This document shows positions 1-8,295 of a stretch of 64,000 nucleotides of DNA, one piece after another. Position 1 is the first letter of the stretch; the number at the start of each line of letters is the position of its first letter. Where the stretch lies: the NCBI GenBank assembly GCA_045614565.1, contig JAZLDG010000101.1, positions 86,241 through 150,240 of the forward strand, given 5' to 3'. This DNA is from Scatosoma sp045614565 (GTDB lineage: Bacteria; Bacillota; Clostridia; Christensenellales; Borkfalkiaceae). The notes under the pieces were generated by a model. It was not told the DNA's origin and searched no databases. It saw only the letters and a list, made by a program, of their open reading frames with translations. A program made the translations under genes and the position numbers.

Positions 1-410
1 CATAGATTGTTTTCTATCTTTTCTTTATCGCCGCCTAATACGAAGAAATACACACGTAAAATCACTTGCGCTATGGAAACGGGAAGTAAATATTCCGCGC
101 CCGTTTCCGTCGTTAAAGTAAACGCAATCAAGCGGAAGCTTTTTACGAAGGAAAAACGTTTTCGTTCGCTTTCAATTTCCGTATACGGCAATAAAATTGC
201 TTTTTTGGGGGAAACGTGCAAGGCAAGACCGCCTTTATACGTTCCGATATACCCGCCAAGCAATTTGAATCGTTTATAAACGAAAAAAGCAAATCCAAAT
301 TTTCTACGGTTCATATCATAATGCAAATCCGCGTCCAAGACAATCGGCACGAAGAGCAAAAACAACGTCGAAAGCAACGCTAACGAAAGGTAAAAAAACA
401 ACCTGCTCAT
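1..410 (-). CDS. DUF2953 (YtfI-like) membrane protein, 3' end beyond window
   Basis: A minus-strand frame of about 136 codons starts with ATG at 410-408 and runs off the left edge without a stop. The N-terminus (MSRLFFYLSLALLSTLFLLF) is one hydrophobic membrane segment. It is followed by a soluble part with features such as FGFAFFVYKRFKLLGGYIG, as expected for DUF2953/YtfI proteins. In clostridia this family often follows scpA-scpB and precedes the spore protein GerW/YtfJ, and the position here fits that. No clear Shine-Dalgarno sequence precedes the start, and the start codon lies in the 3' arm of a terminator-like hairpin (see that entry). The family call rests on context plus the N-terminal pattern and is moderately sure; the function is unknown. 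Confidence 0.65.
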   Translation of the reverse strand, partial: MSRLFFYLSLALLSTLFLLFVPIVLDADLHYDMNRRKFGFAFFVYKRFKLLGGYIGTYKGGLALHVSPKKAILLPYTEIESERKRFSFVKSFRLIAFTLTTETGAEYLLPVSIAQVILRVYFFVLGGDKEKIENNL

Positions 411-428
411 AACATCAATATGAGCAGG
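399..428 (-). promoter_or_regulatory. Terminator-like hairpin spanning the start codon of the DUF2953 gene
   Basis: On the minus strand an 11-bp perfect stem (AACCTGCTCAT / ATGAGCAGGTT) with a 9-nt loop is followed by GTTTTTTT. That is the form of an intrinsic terminator located after scpB. The 3' arm begins with the ATG AGC AGG TTG that starts the next gene. It could act as a terminator/attenuator between scpB and the DUF2953 gene, or mask its start. The pairing is seen directly; the role is inferred. Confidence 0.6.
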
Positions 429-451
429 TTCTTCATAAACTATGTAGTTGC

Positions 452-1171
452 TTATTGAATTTTGATAATGCCGTCTTCGATGTCTTTCAAAAAGTCCGGC
501 AATTCAAATCCTTCTTCTTTATCTTGCAAAACGGGCGTTTCCGTATTCTCCGTTCCGACCAGTTCAGGGTCTTCGTCGGGATTGTATACGTCTTTTTCGT
601 ACAAATATGTGCTGTCGTTATCGTTCGTTGCATTCAGCTCGGCAATCTTTTTCATCAACTCTTCGTAATCGGGAAGCTCGGAGAGTGATTTGAGCTTAAA
701 TCTCTTTAAGAAATTATCCGTGGTTGCGTATTGAACAGGTTTACCGACCGTATCCTTTCTGCCGCAGGGATAAATCATATCCAAGCTCATAAGCGTAGTG
801 ATGGCGTAGTCGCTATTCACCCCGCGCACCGATTCCAACTCCGTACGAGTAATCGGTTGCTTATAGGCAATAATAGCCGCACATTCCAAAATTGTACGCG
901 TAAACTCTTTTTCTCTAATCGGCGTCAATACGAGCGATACGGGTTCTTTGTAATCGGGGTTTGTTGCAAATTGCAATTTGTGGTTAAAATGCAAAAGCCG
1001 TATCCCGCAATCCCCCGTGTATTTCTTTTCAAGCTGACGGATCGCTTCGTCTGCTTGTCTTTTGTTGATATCGAGCTTTTCACGCAACAAATCGATGGGA
1101 ACGGCGTCCCCCGAAGCAAATAAAATGGCTTCAATTATATTCGTCAATTTCTCCAATGTCTTCTTCCTCAC
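452..1171 (-). CDS. scpB: Segregation and condensation protein ScpB
   Basis: ScpB is the winged-helix kleisin partner that works with ScpA and SMC in chromosome condensation and segregation. The 239-residue frame carries the family pattern (IIEAILFASGD near the N-terminus, then ECAAIIAYKQPITRTELESVRGV around 115-135) and an acidic C-terminal tail. The frame opens with GTG at 1171. A TTG five codons later (1156) is preceded by AGGAAG at good spacing and gives the more usual N-terminus, so the true start may be 1156. The gene overlaps the end of scpA by about 40 bases (25 if the TTG is used), so translation is probably coupled. Confidence 0.95.
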   Translation of the reverse strand: MRKKTLEKLTNIIEAILFASGDAVPIDLLREKLDINKRQADEAIRQLEKKYTGDCGIRLLHFNHKLQFATNPDYKEPVSLVLTPIREKEFTRTILECAAIIAYKQPITRTELESVRGVNSDYAITTLMSLDMIYPCGRKDTVGKPVQYATTDNFLKRFKLKSLSELPDYEELMKKIAELNATNDNDSTYLYEKDVYNPDEDPELVGTENTETPVLQDKEEGFELPDFLKDIEDGIIKIQ

Positions 1172-1952
1172 TTCTATTCGGATTTTTCTTAATCGTAATG
1201 GCGGAGAACAACGCTTCTTGCTCTACCACGATAAATTGATGCTTTAACAGTTCTAAAAGTGCTTGAAATGTAGTTACGATTTCAGGCGTACTCGCGTTTT
1301 CATCGAAAAGTTCTTCAAAATTCGTTCTTTCTTTGGATAATACGCGTTCACGGATATGCTTAATTTTATCCCGAACGGTATACGTTTCTTTGGGGATTTC
1401 ACGGGGCGGCGGGTTATCCCGTTTCTTGCTTTCCTGCCGAAGCATCATTTTCGTAAACGCTTTCAGTAGCCCGTCCAAGGTCATATCCGTATACTGGACT
1501 TGTACGGCGGCAAACTCTTTATCGGGATCTTTGAATATGTACCCGACGGTTTCGCGTTCTTTGAGCTTGTCCGCTTCTTCTTTAATCATTTGGTATTCTT
1601 CCAAAGCACGGATAAGTTCCTTTTCGGGATCATAATCGTCGTCCTGCCACTCGTCGTTAAAGCCGTCGTCAGGCGGCGGAATAAGGCTTCTTGCTTTAAT
1701 ATCGATAATCGTTGCCGCAATATTGAGATATTCGCTAGCTTTATCCATATCCAAGAACGGCAAACCTTTCATATACGAAAGGAATTGTTCGGTTACTTGG
1801 GAAACGAATACGTCTTTAATCTCAATTTCTTCTTCCTTGATTAGATACAGCAACAAATCAAGCGGTCCTTCAAAATTATCGAGAACGGTCGTGTAATCCA
1901 CTTCCGTTTCAAAATTTTTTACCGAATTCAGAGTTAATTTTTCCTTTTCCAT
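1131..1952 (-). CDS. scpA: Segregation and condensation protein ScpA
   Basis: ScpA is the kleisin subunit bridging SMC heads in the condensin complex. The 273-residue product has the N-terminal motif DNFEGPLDLLLYLIKEEEIEI, a middle stretch YLNIAATIIDIKARSLIPP, and a C-terminal winged-helix region (FEELFDENASTPEIVTTFQALLELLK). The start is the ATG at 1952, preceded by GGGAG and matching the usual N-terminus. The open frame runs further upstream, but only into the end of the M50 protease gene. It ends inside scpB. Gene order M50 protease-scpA-scpB is common in Firmicutes. Confidence 0.97.
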   Translation of the reverse strand: MEKEKLTLNSVKNFETEVDYTTVLDNFEGPLDLLLYLIKEEEIEIKDVFVSQVTEQFLSYMKGLPFLDMDKASEYLNIAATIIDIKARSLIPPPDDGFNDEWQDDDYDPEKELIRALEEYQMIKEEADKLKERETVGYIFKDPDKEFAAVQVQYTDMTLDGLLKAFTKMMLRQESKKRDNPPPREIPKETYTVRDKIKHIRERVLSKERTNFEELFDENASTPEIVTTFQALLELLKHQFIVVEQEALFSAITIKKNPNRSEEEDIGEIDEYN

Positions 1953-1962
1953 ACAAACTCCC

Positions 1963-2679
1963 TTATATCCAAGGACTGTATAAACCAAACAGTCCGAAAA
2001 TCCAATTCCAAAACAGCGTAATCGGTCTTCCGAAAATACTGACGGCAAACCGTAAAATATACCCGAGTATATCCACGTAGCCAAGCAAAGGAATCCAATC
2101 GCTTGCAAAATGTAACGCAATCAAGCCGAGTAAAATATAATAACCGTATTGTCGTAAAAACCAGTATATTTTACCCCGTCTCGTATTCAAAGTTTCTACA
2201 AGTCGGAAACCGTCCAACGGATAAAACGGCAATAAATTAAACACGCAAAAGCTCAACGAAATACTAAACAAGCCTTGGAACAAATAAAACAAAAAGGAAG
2301 CCACGTATTTGCCTTGAAAAACGGGTATAAGATAAAACCAAACGAGCAAAAATACGGGAAAGAAAACGAAAGCCGTTATATAGTTAGCTAATACCCCCGC
2401 AACGGAAGTCCAAAACGAGCCTTTTTTGTAATTATTAAAGTTATTTGGGTTAATAGGAACGGGTTTTGCCCAACCAAACCCCGCCACCGCGAACAATAAA
2501 ATACCGAGCGGATCAAAATGCTTGATGGGATTTAACGTCATTCTTCCTGCAAATTTCGCCGTAGGGTCACCGCATTTATACGCGGCAAACGCGTGCGAAA
2601 ATTCGTGAAGCGTAATGACGAGCATAGCCGCTAAAAATTGCGCTATAATAACGAAAAGTTTTTCAATATAATATTCCAT
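1963..2679 (-). CDS. Site-2 protease family (M50) membrane metalloprotease
   Basis: This is a YwhC/Rv-type M50 intramembrane protease of 238 residues. The zinc-binding HEFSH motif (HExxH) lies in the first membrane segment at about 25-29. The second metal-ligand motif NLLPFYPLDGFRL lies in a later segment at about 170-182, and DPTAKFAGRMTLNPIKH between them is typical of the subfamily. Several hydrophobic segments place it in the cytoplasmic membrane. The substrate is unknown. It is the first gene of the M50-scpA-scpB-DUF2953 group. There is no clear Shine-Dalgarno sequence, and the best promoter candidate lies only about 8 bases upstream of the start. Confidence 0.93.
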   Translation of the reverse strand: MEYYIEKLFVIIAQFLAAMLVITLHEFSHAFAAYKCGDPTAKFAGRMTLNPIKHFDPLGILLFAVAGFGWAKPVPINPNNFNNYKKGSFWTSVAGVLANYITAFVFFPVFLLVWFYLIPVFQGKYVASFLFYLFQGLFSISLSFCVFNLLPFYPLDGFRLVETLNTRRGKIYWFLRQYGYYILLGLIALHFASDWIPLLGYVDILGYILRFAVSIFGRPITLFWNWIFGLFGLYSPWI

Positions 2680-2687
2680 ATGCTTTT

Positions 2688-2715
2688 ATTGTAGTATATT
2701 TCCCCAAAAAGGCAA
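2688..2715 (-). promoter_or_regulatory. Candidate sigma-A promoter for M50-scpAB operon
   Basis: Minus-strand -35 TTGCCT (2715-2710), 16-bp spacer, -10 TACAAT (2693-2688). Transcription would start near 2681, almost at the ATG at 2679, so the first gene would be close to leaderless if this is the real promoter. Confidence 0.4.
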
Positions 2716-2743
2716 GTATGCCACATAATTATTTGCTAAAAAA

Positions 2744-4075
2744 TTATTTCTTTGCCAACCTATTCGGTATTACGTCATTACGGTTAATATCTTCGTACGA
2801 CTGCGGACGAACGATATATTCCGACTGTCCTTCGTTTACCAACACGCAAGGCGGGATAAGGTTACGGTTATAATTCATCGCCATTGAATAGTTATACGCG
2901 CCTGTAGAAAGTACCGCAAGAATATCCCCCGGTTCTACCTTTGGCAACGCTACGTTTACGGCGATGATATCCCCGCTTTCACAGCATTTTCCCGCAATTG
3001 ATACGATTTCCGTCGGCGTTTCCAACGCTCGGTTTGCTAAAATAGGCGTATATTTAGATTGATATAACGCATATCGGGGATTATCGAACATACCGCCGTC
3101 GATCGCCACGTATTTTTTTACACCGACGATATCCTTGATTGCGCCGACCGTATACAAGGTCACGCCCGCTTCCCCAACGATAGAACGACCGGGTTCTACG
3201 AGCAAATACGGTAAATCCATTTTATACAACGCAGCTTTGTCCTTAACCGCTTTAATAAGAGCTTCTAAATATTCCGCGTATCCTTCGGGCGGAATTTTAC
3301 GGTCTTCGTCGGTATACCAAACGCCGAAACCACCGCCAAGATTGAGCGTTTCCAAAACAAAAGAGTACTTTTGCTTCATTTCCGCGGCAAAACCCATACA
3401 TTTTTTTACGGCAAGCACGAATGCTTGCTTTTCAAAAATTTGCGAGCCGATATGGCAATGATAACCCTGTAAATGCACGTTCTTTTTCGCAAGCGCGTAT
3501 TTCGTGACGTCTTCCGCCGTGCCGTCTGCAAGCGAAAAGCCGAATTTACTGTCCGTCGTTGCCGTTTGCACGAAAGCGTGTGTATGCGCTTCTACCCCAG
3601 GATTGATACGAAGGAGTATATTTTGTACAATACCGCGCTTTTTCGCTTCTGCGTCGATTTTGTCAATTTCCGAATATGCGTCCGCTACGATACAACCGAT
3701 TCCCGCATCCAACGCTTCGCCGATTTCGTAATCGAGTTTATTATTTCCGTGCATATAAATCCTTTCTGCGGGAAAACCTGCTTGTAAAGCGGTATAAAGC
3801 TCCCCGCCGGAAACGGTATCTACGCCGATATTTTCTTCGTCGGCGATACGGTAAATCGCTTGACAAGAAAAGGCTTTCGACGCGTACAAAACCATTCCGT
3901 AGCCGTTATAACAGCGAGCCAAAGTATCGCGATATACGCGCATCATTTTACGGATATACGCTTCGTCAAAAAGGTAAACGGGCGTACCGAAACGCTTTGC
4001 AAGCTCTACGCAATCCGCGCCGCCAAGCTCCAAATGCCCGTTTTCGTTAATTTTCAAAGTTTCTCTTTCGTTCAT
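2744..4075 (-). CDS. lysA: Diaminopimelate decarboxylase
   Basis: LysA is a PLP-dependent enzyme that converts meso-diaminopimelate to L-lysine, the last step of lysine synthesis. The 443-residue product has the fold-type III alanine-racemase-like barrel. The Schiff-base lysine is in VLYASKAFS (Lys67), the phosphate-binding glycine run is LGGGFG, EPGRSIVGEAG follows, and the C-terminal domain carries CCESGD, where Cys and Asp/Glu complete the active site across the dimer. Length is close to the family norm. It has its own promoter and appears to be monocistronic. I saw no lysine riboswitch in the 137-base leader region. Confidence 0.97.
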   Translation of the reverse strand: MNERETLKINENGHLELGGADCVELAKRFGTPVYLFDEAYIRKMMRVYRDTLARCYNGYGMVLYASKAFSCQAIYRIADEENIGVDTVSGGELYTALQAGFPAERIYMHGNNKLDYEIGEALDAGIGCIVADAYSEIDKIDAEAKKRGIVQNILLRINPGVEAHTHAFVQTATTDSKFGFSLADGTAEDVTKYALAKKNVHLQGYHCHIGSQIFEKQAFVLAVKKCMGFAAEMKQKYSFVLETLNLGGGFGVWYTDEDRKIPPEGYAEYLEALIKAVKDKAALYKMDLPYLLVEPGRSIVGEAGVTLYTVGAIKDIVGVKKYVAIDGGMFDNPRYALYQSKYTPILANRALETPTEIVSIAGKCCESGDIIAVNVALPKVEPGDILAVLSTGAYNYSMAMNYNRNLIPPCVLVNEGQSEYIVRPQSYEDINRNDVIPNRLAKK

Positions 4076-4105
4076 ACTTATTCGTCCTTAAAAATAACTA
4101 CCTTT

Positions 4106-4134
4106 ATTGTATCAAATTTCATCGTAAAATGCAA
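4106..4134 (-). promoter_or_regulatory. Sigma-A promoter for lysA
   Basis: Minus-strand TTGCAT (4134-4129), 17-bp spacer, TACAAT (4111-4106), about 30 bases upstream of the lysA ATG. Confidence 0.75.
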
Positions 4135-4161
4135 GAACACGAACGCTCTTTTTTAAGTAAA

Positions 4162-4202
4162 AATCCGCTTTCGCGATAATTTTTTTTCGCAAAAACGGAT
4201 TG
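4162..4202 (-). terminator. Intrinsic terminator after the dacF-like gene
   Basis: Minus-strand arms AATCCG...GCGA and TCGC...CGGATT form an interrupted stem around an A-rich loop, followed by TTTTTA. It lies just past the carboxypeptidase stop codon and before the lysA promoter. Confidence 0.6.
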
Positions 4203-4212
4203 ATTTAATTTT

Positions 4213-5439
4213 TTAACCGTTCCAAGCTCTCGCAATATCGCGTAAACGATCCAAAAAGTTGGCTTTTACTACCGTTTCCGCGGAAAGTAAGGGTATACGA
4301 TCAATTTCTACGCCGTCTTTATACACGACGGCTTCCCCTACCTTCGCACCTTTTTCAACAGGAGCGCGCACGCTTTCAAACTCGTATTCGATTTCTAGGT
4401 TTGCTTTCTCTCCGCGTTTGCAAAATGCGTATGCCGAGCGCTCGGGATATACGTTAACCGTCTTTTCTTTACCGCCGTTTACAAAAACGGTTTGCTCCAA
4501 GTTTTCGCCGATCCGCAAAATAGGAGTTGCCGCGTAATTCGCAAAGGCGTAATCAAACATTGAACGGGTATCGTCGAAGCGGTTTTTACTGTTTTCTTCA
4601 CCGATAACGACGGAAATTACGCGCATATCGTTACGCTTTGCCGTTGCGGCAAGACAAAATCCCGCTTGATTTGTAAATCCCGTTTTTCCGCCGTCGCAAC
4701 CGTCGTAAAAACGAACGAGCTTGTTCGTATTCGTGATTTCCGTATATCTACCTTCGGGGTGTTGGAATTTATCCAACCATACTTTCCCAAATTCAAAATA
4801 TTCTTCGTGTTGCAGTAATGCTTTCAACATCACCGCCACGTCTTTTGCACAAGAATACTGCGGCTCTTTGGGAAGCCCCGTGCAATTCGCAAATAAAGTA
4901 TCGTTCGCACCTAATTCCTTGGCTTTTTCATTCATTCGCTCGGTGAATACGGCTTCGTTTCCCGCTATTTTTTCCGCCAAAGCAACGCAACTGTCGTTCG
5001 CGGAGCATACGACGATACTTTTAATTAAATCCCGAACAAGATATTTTGCGTTTGCTTCCAAAAATACCTGCGAACCACCCATCGAAGAAGCTCGTTCGCT
5101 CACGACGATCGCTTCGTCCATCGACATAACACCGCGATCAATCGCGTCAAACGCTAAAATCAAGGTCATAATCTTACACATACTTGCAATAGGCAATCGC
5201 ACTGTTTCATTTTGCTGATATATCGGCGTTCCCGTCCCGAAATCCATTAAATAAGCGGATTTCGCGCGAATTTGTAAATCGTAATCGTTGGTTTTTGCTA
5301 CTTTTATGCTTTCATTTTCAAAAGTAGCAGTATAATACGTTTCGCTTAATACGGCACCTGCTTTTTGCGTCGCCGTCTTTAATCCGCCGCAACCGATTAT
5401 AAACGCCGCGGCAAGTAAAAGTCCTGCTTTTCCTTTCAT
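4213..5439 (-). CDS. dacF: D-alanyl-D-alanine carboxypeptidase, DacF/PBP5 type
   Basis: This is a peptidase S11 low-molecular-weight penicillin-binding protein of 408 residues that trims the terminal D-Ala from peptidoglycan stem peptides. All three active-site motifs are present: SMCK (SxxK, Ser86/Lys89), SAN (146-148) and KTG (252-254). A C-terminal PBP5-like beta domain follows. The N-terminus is a signal peptide ending FIIGC, so Cys17 fits a lipoprotein box, which is unusual for this family. It sits next to spoIVB, which supports a role in spore cortex formation (DacF), although a vegetative DacA role is not excluded. Confidence 0.93.
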   Translation of the reverse strand: MKGKAGLLLAAAFIIGCGGLKTATQKAGAVLSETYYTATFENESIKVAKTNDYDLQIRAKSAYLMDFGTGTPIYQQNETVRLPIASMCKIMTLILAFDAIDRGVMSMDEAIVVSERASSMGGSQVFLEANAKYLVRDLIKSIVVCSANDSCVALAEKIAGNEAVFTERMNEKAKELGANDTLFANCTGLPKEPQYSCAKDVAVMLKALLQHEEYFEFGKVWLDKFQHPEGRYTEITNTNKLVRFYDGCDGGKTGFTNQAGFCLAATAKRNDMRVISVVIGEENSKNRFDDTRSMFDYAFANYAATPILRIGENLEQTVFVNGGKEKTVNVYPERSAYAFCKRGEKANLEIEYEFESVRAPVEKGAKVGEAVVYKDGVEIDRIPLLSAETVVKANFLDRLRDIARAWNG

Positions 5440-5499
5440 TTTCTCTCTCCTTTTTATATTTTGTCAGACAATTCAAAATTACTATGCTGCACATAATTA

Positions 5500-6504
5500 T
5501 TATTCTTGCAACATCGTTTGAATGTTAATACCGTAACCACGTGTTGGGTCGTTCAAAAATACGTGCGTAACTGCACCTACCAACTTTTCGTTTTGTACAA
5601 TCGGGCTTCCGCTCATTCCCTGCACGATACCGCCTGTTTGAGCGATTAAATCGTCGTCCGTAATTTTAATGACGTAATTTTTATTTTCTTTGTTATATAA
5701 ATCTACTTTTACGATTTCTATTTCAAATTTTGTAGGCGTAACTCCGTTTACCGTTGAATATATATAAGCTTTCCCCGGACAAACGCTTTGCGAACTTGCC
5801 ACGACGCGCGTTAAATCTTGCGTAGGGTAATCGTTAGAAATTCGCCCGAAAATACCGCACTGACAAAGCTTTTCCGCATTTCCAAGCGTTTTATCGCTTA
5901 AAAACATACCGCGGAGTTCGCCTGCTCTACCCCTTACGCCTTTGCTTACGCTTACGATATTACATTCATACACAATTCCGTCCGAAATTTGAAGCTCACG
6001 CTTATTTTCGCTCACAACAGCGTGACCGAGCGCGGCAAAACGACCATTCGTTTTATCAATATACGTAACCGTACCTATCCCCGAAACGTTATCACGCGCC
6101 AAAATACCGATTTTATAGCGGTTCGTAACCTTGTCTTTTACCGCTTTAATTTTGACCGTTTGCATTTCTCCGCCGCGTTCAAAATCCAAAGAAAGCTCTT
6201 TTCCTTTACTTTTATCGACAATTTCGTTTAATTCTCCGATCGTTTCCACGTTAATGCCGCCAATTTTAACAATTCTATCCCCTGCACGCAATCCTGCGTT
6301 TAAGGACGGGGAAGAAACGCCGTTTTCGCTCATAACTTCGCAAAGGCCCACAACCTGTACGCAACCCGATTTCAAGGAAAAACCTGCGGACATACCGCCG
6401 ATATACACCAAATTTTCTTGCGCGGACACCTTAACCGTATATCCGCTTCCGATAAACGAGAAGGACAATAACGCCCCTAAAACAAAAACACTCAATTTAC
6501 GCAT
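5500..6504 (-). CDS. spoIVB: SpoIVB serine peptidase
   Basis: SpoIVB is the forespore-made S55 peptidase that crosses the inner forespore membrane and triggers pro-sigma-K processing by cutting SpoIVFA. The 334-residue product has an N-terminal signal anchor. A PDZ domain follows (about 60-125, with PSLNAGLRAGDRIVKIGG), then the peptidase domain with the catalytic His in AALGHAV and Ser in QGMSGSPIVQ. The C-terminus GYGINIQTML matches the family. It is shorter than the Bacillus protein (about 425) mainly in the N-terminal part. It lies directly upstream of the dacF-like gene, as a sporulation pair, and downstream of recN as in many Firmicutes. Confidence 0.95.
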   Translation of the reverse strand: MRKLSVFVLGALLSFSFIGSGYTVKVSAQENLVYIGGMSAGFSLKSGCVQVVGLCEVMSENGVSSPSLNAGLRAGDRIVKIGGINVETIGELNEIVDKSKGKELSLDFERGGEMQTVKIKAVKDKVTNRYKIGILARDNVSGIGTVTYIDKTNGRFAALGHAVVSENKRELQISDGIVYECNIVSVSKGVRGRAGELRGMFLSDKTLGNAEKLCQCGIFGRISNDYPTQDLTRVVASSQSVCPGKAYIYSTVNGVTPTKFEIEIVKVDLYNKENKNYVIKITDDDLIAQTGGIVQGMSGSPIVQNEKLVGAVTHVFLNDPTRGYGINIQTMLQE

Positions 6505-6586
6505 ATTTCCCTCCGTTTCAAAGGTAATTTGTGCAAATTGAGTATTTCTATTCTTTTATAGGGGCAAAACGCCTTATTCTATTCTT

Positions 6587-8287
6587 TCAATTTATGGATT
6601 TTTTGTATTCTTTTGCCTGTAAAAGCAATTCTTCGGCGTGTTTATAGGCGTATTCATCGGTAACGTCCCCGCCAAGCAAGCGCACGATTTCCTTTAACTG
6701 CATACGCTCGTCAAGCGCGTATACGTTCGTTACCGTCTTTCCGCTCGTTTCCGTCTTTTCAATTAAAAATTCGTTATCACTCATAACGGCGATTTGCGCC
6801 AAATGCGAAACGGCGATAATTTGCGTATTTTTCGCAATCGAAGCAAGCTTTTCCCCAACCACTTTTGCCGTTTTTCCGCTAATCCCCGCGTCGATTTCGT
6901 CAAAAATATACGTGGAAATTTCATTGATATTCGATAATTGCGTTTTAATCGCCAACATAAAACGGCTCATTTCCCCGCCGCTGATAATTTTCCCAAGTGG
7001 TTTCATCGGCTCGCCCGCGTTCGCAGAAAACAAAAATCTAACGCTATCCATACCGTTTCCGTTCGCTTTTTCTACGTCCGCTTGGGTATATTCGTCAAAT
7101 TCAATAGCAAACTGCGCGTTTGCAATGTTCAGCGTTTTTAACTCGGCGGTAACGCGGTTACAAAACGCCGTACCTTCCGTTTTTCGCATAGCCGTCATTT
7201 CTTGGCAAATCGCATAAATCTTTTCATTCGTTTTGCTTCTTTTTTTAGTCAGTAAAGTGTATTGTCCTTCACAGTCGGAAAGCAATTCATATTCTTGACG
7301 TATACTTTGTAAATACCCGTCTATTTCCGCTTTATTTGCCCCGTATTTGCGTTTTAACGTGCGAATTGTATCCAAACGAGCTTCCGTTTCTTCCGCTTCG
7401 CTTTCGTCAAAATACAGCTCGTCCGCAAGAGAAGAAAGCGTTTCAAACGCGTCCGCGGCGTCCGCTGCAATCCCTTCTATCCTATCGCAAAGCTCCGCGT
7501 ATACGGCGTCAATACCCGATACGGGCGCAAGCGAACGTTTCGCATAACGTAAGCTATCGAGCACACCAGCTTCCCCCGCAAAGCTTTCCGTCGCATCGCG
7601 AACGGCGGTTATAATTTTCTCCAAATTATTAATCTTGTTGCGTTTTGCAAGCAATTCGTCTTCTTCATTTTCTCGCAAATCCACCGCTTCAATCTCTTCA
7701 ATTTGAAAACCTAAAACGTCAAGCCGTCTACCGCGTTCCTTTTCGTCGCCCCCGAGCATTTTAATACGCTCGTCAATCTCCCGCCTTTGCTTCAAAAGTC
7801 CCGACAAAATTTCTTTCTTTTCGGAAAGCTTTTCACCAACGACTTCGTCAAGCGTTTTTAATTGATTGCTTTCCTTTAATAAAAAGAAATGCTCGCTTTG
7901 ACCGTGAACGTCCACGAGAGAATCGGTTACGCTACGAAGCATTGATACCGTCACGGCGTTCCCGTTGATTTTAATGGTATTTTTACCCGTTTCCGAGAAC
8001 TTACGGGAAATAATAATTTCCCCGTCTGAATCAATATCCATTTCTCGCAAAACCTGCACAGCGCGAAAGCTTTCAGGAACGATAAATTCTGCTTTTACCA
8101 TACAATCCGTTTCCCCGTAGCGTATCATAGACCGATCGGCTTTAGCACCCAAAACGAAATTGACGGAATCGAGAATAACTGATTTTCCCGCTCCCGTTTC
8201 ACCCGAAAGTACGTTTAAGCCTTCACCAAAGGTAATATCCGCGTTTTCAATCAACGCCACGTTTTTAATGGTAAGTCTGGATAACAT
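6587..8287 (-). CDS. recN: DNA repair protein RecN
   Basis: RecN is an SMC-like ATPase that gathers broken DNA ends during double-strand-break repair. The 566-residue product has the Walker A motif GETGAGKSVIL near residue 30. Its middle is coiled-coil-rich, and a C-terminal half carries the ABC signature ISGGEMSRFMLAIK and the Walker B/D-loop YIFDEIDAGISGKTA. Length is normal. It is the first gene after argR in the argR-recN-spoIVB order widely conserved in Firmicutes; only 8 bases separate it from argR. Confidence 0.97.
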   Translation of the reverse strand: MLSRLTIKNVALIENADITFGEGLNVLSGETGAGKSVILDSVNFVLGAKADRSMIRYGETDCMVKAEFIVPESFRAVQVLREMDIDSDGEIIISRKFSETGKNTIKINGNAVTVSMLRSVTDSLVDVHGQSEHFFLLKESNQLKTLDEVVGEKLSEKKEILSGLLKQRREIDERIKMLGGDEKERGRRLDVLGFQIEEIEAVDLRENEEDELLAKRNKINNLEKIITAVRDATESFAGEAGVLDSLRYAKRSLAPVSGIDAVYAELCDRIEGIAADAADAFETLSSLADELYFDESEAEETEARLDTIRTLKRKYGANKAEIDGYLQSIRQEYELLSDCEGQYTLLTKKRSKTNEKIYAICQEMTAMRKTEGTAFCNRVTAELKTLNIANAQFAIEFDEYTQADVEKANGNGMDSVRFLFSANAGEPMKPLGKIISGGEMSRFMLAIKTQLSNINEISTYIFDEIDAGISGKTAKVVGEKLASIAKNTQIIAVSHLAQIAVMSDNEFLIEKTETSGKTVTNVYALDERMQLKEIVRLLGGDVTDEYAYKHAEELLLQAKEYKKSIN

Positions 8288-8295
8288 AACGCGCC

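Noticed and set aside
7..279. 90-codon plus-strand frame at the window start
   Set aside because: It lies antisense to the DUF2953 frame, which has a membrane segment, conserved-looking features and operon context.
4076..4212. Lysine riboswitch upstream of lysA
   Set aside because: The leader from the promoter to the ATG is only about 25 bases; the remaining sequence is the terminator of the neighbouring gene.
6505..6590. Sigma-F/G promoter for spoIVB (GAATA...CACAAAT)
   Set aside because: The -10 match to CATnnTA and the spacing are poor; too weak to list as a feature.
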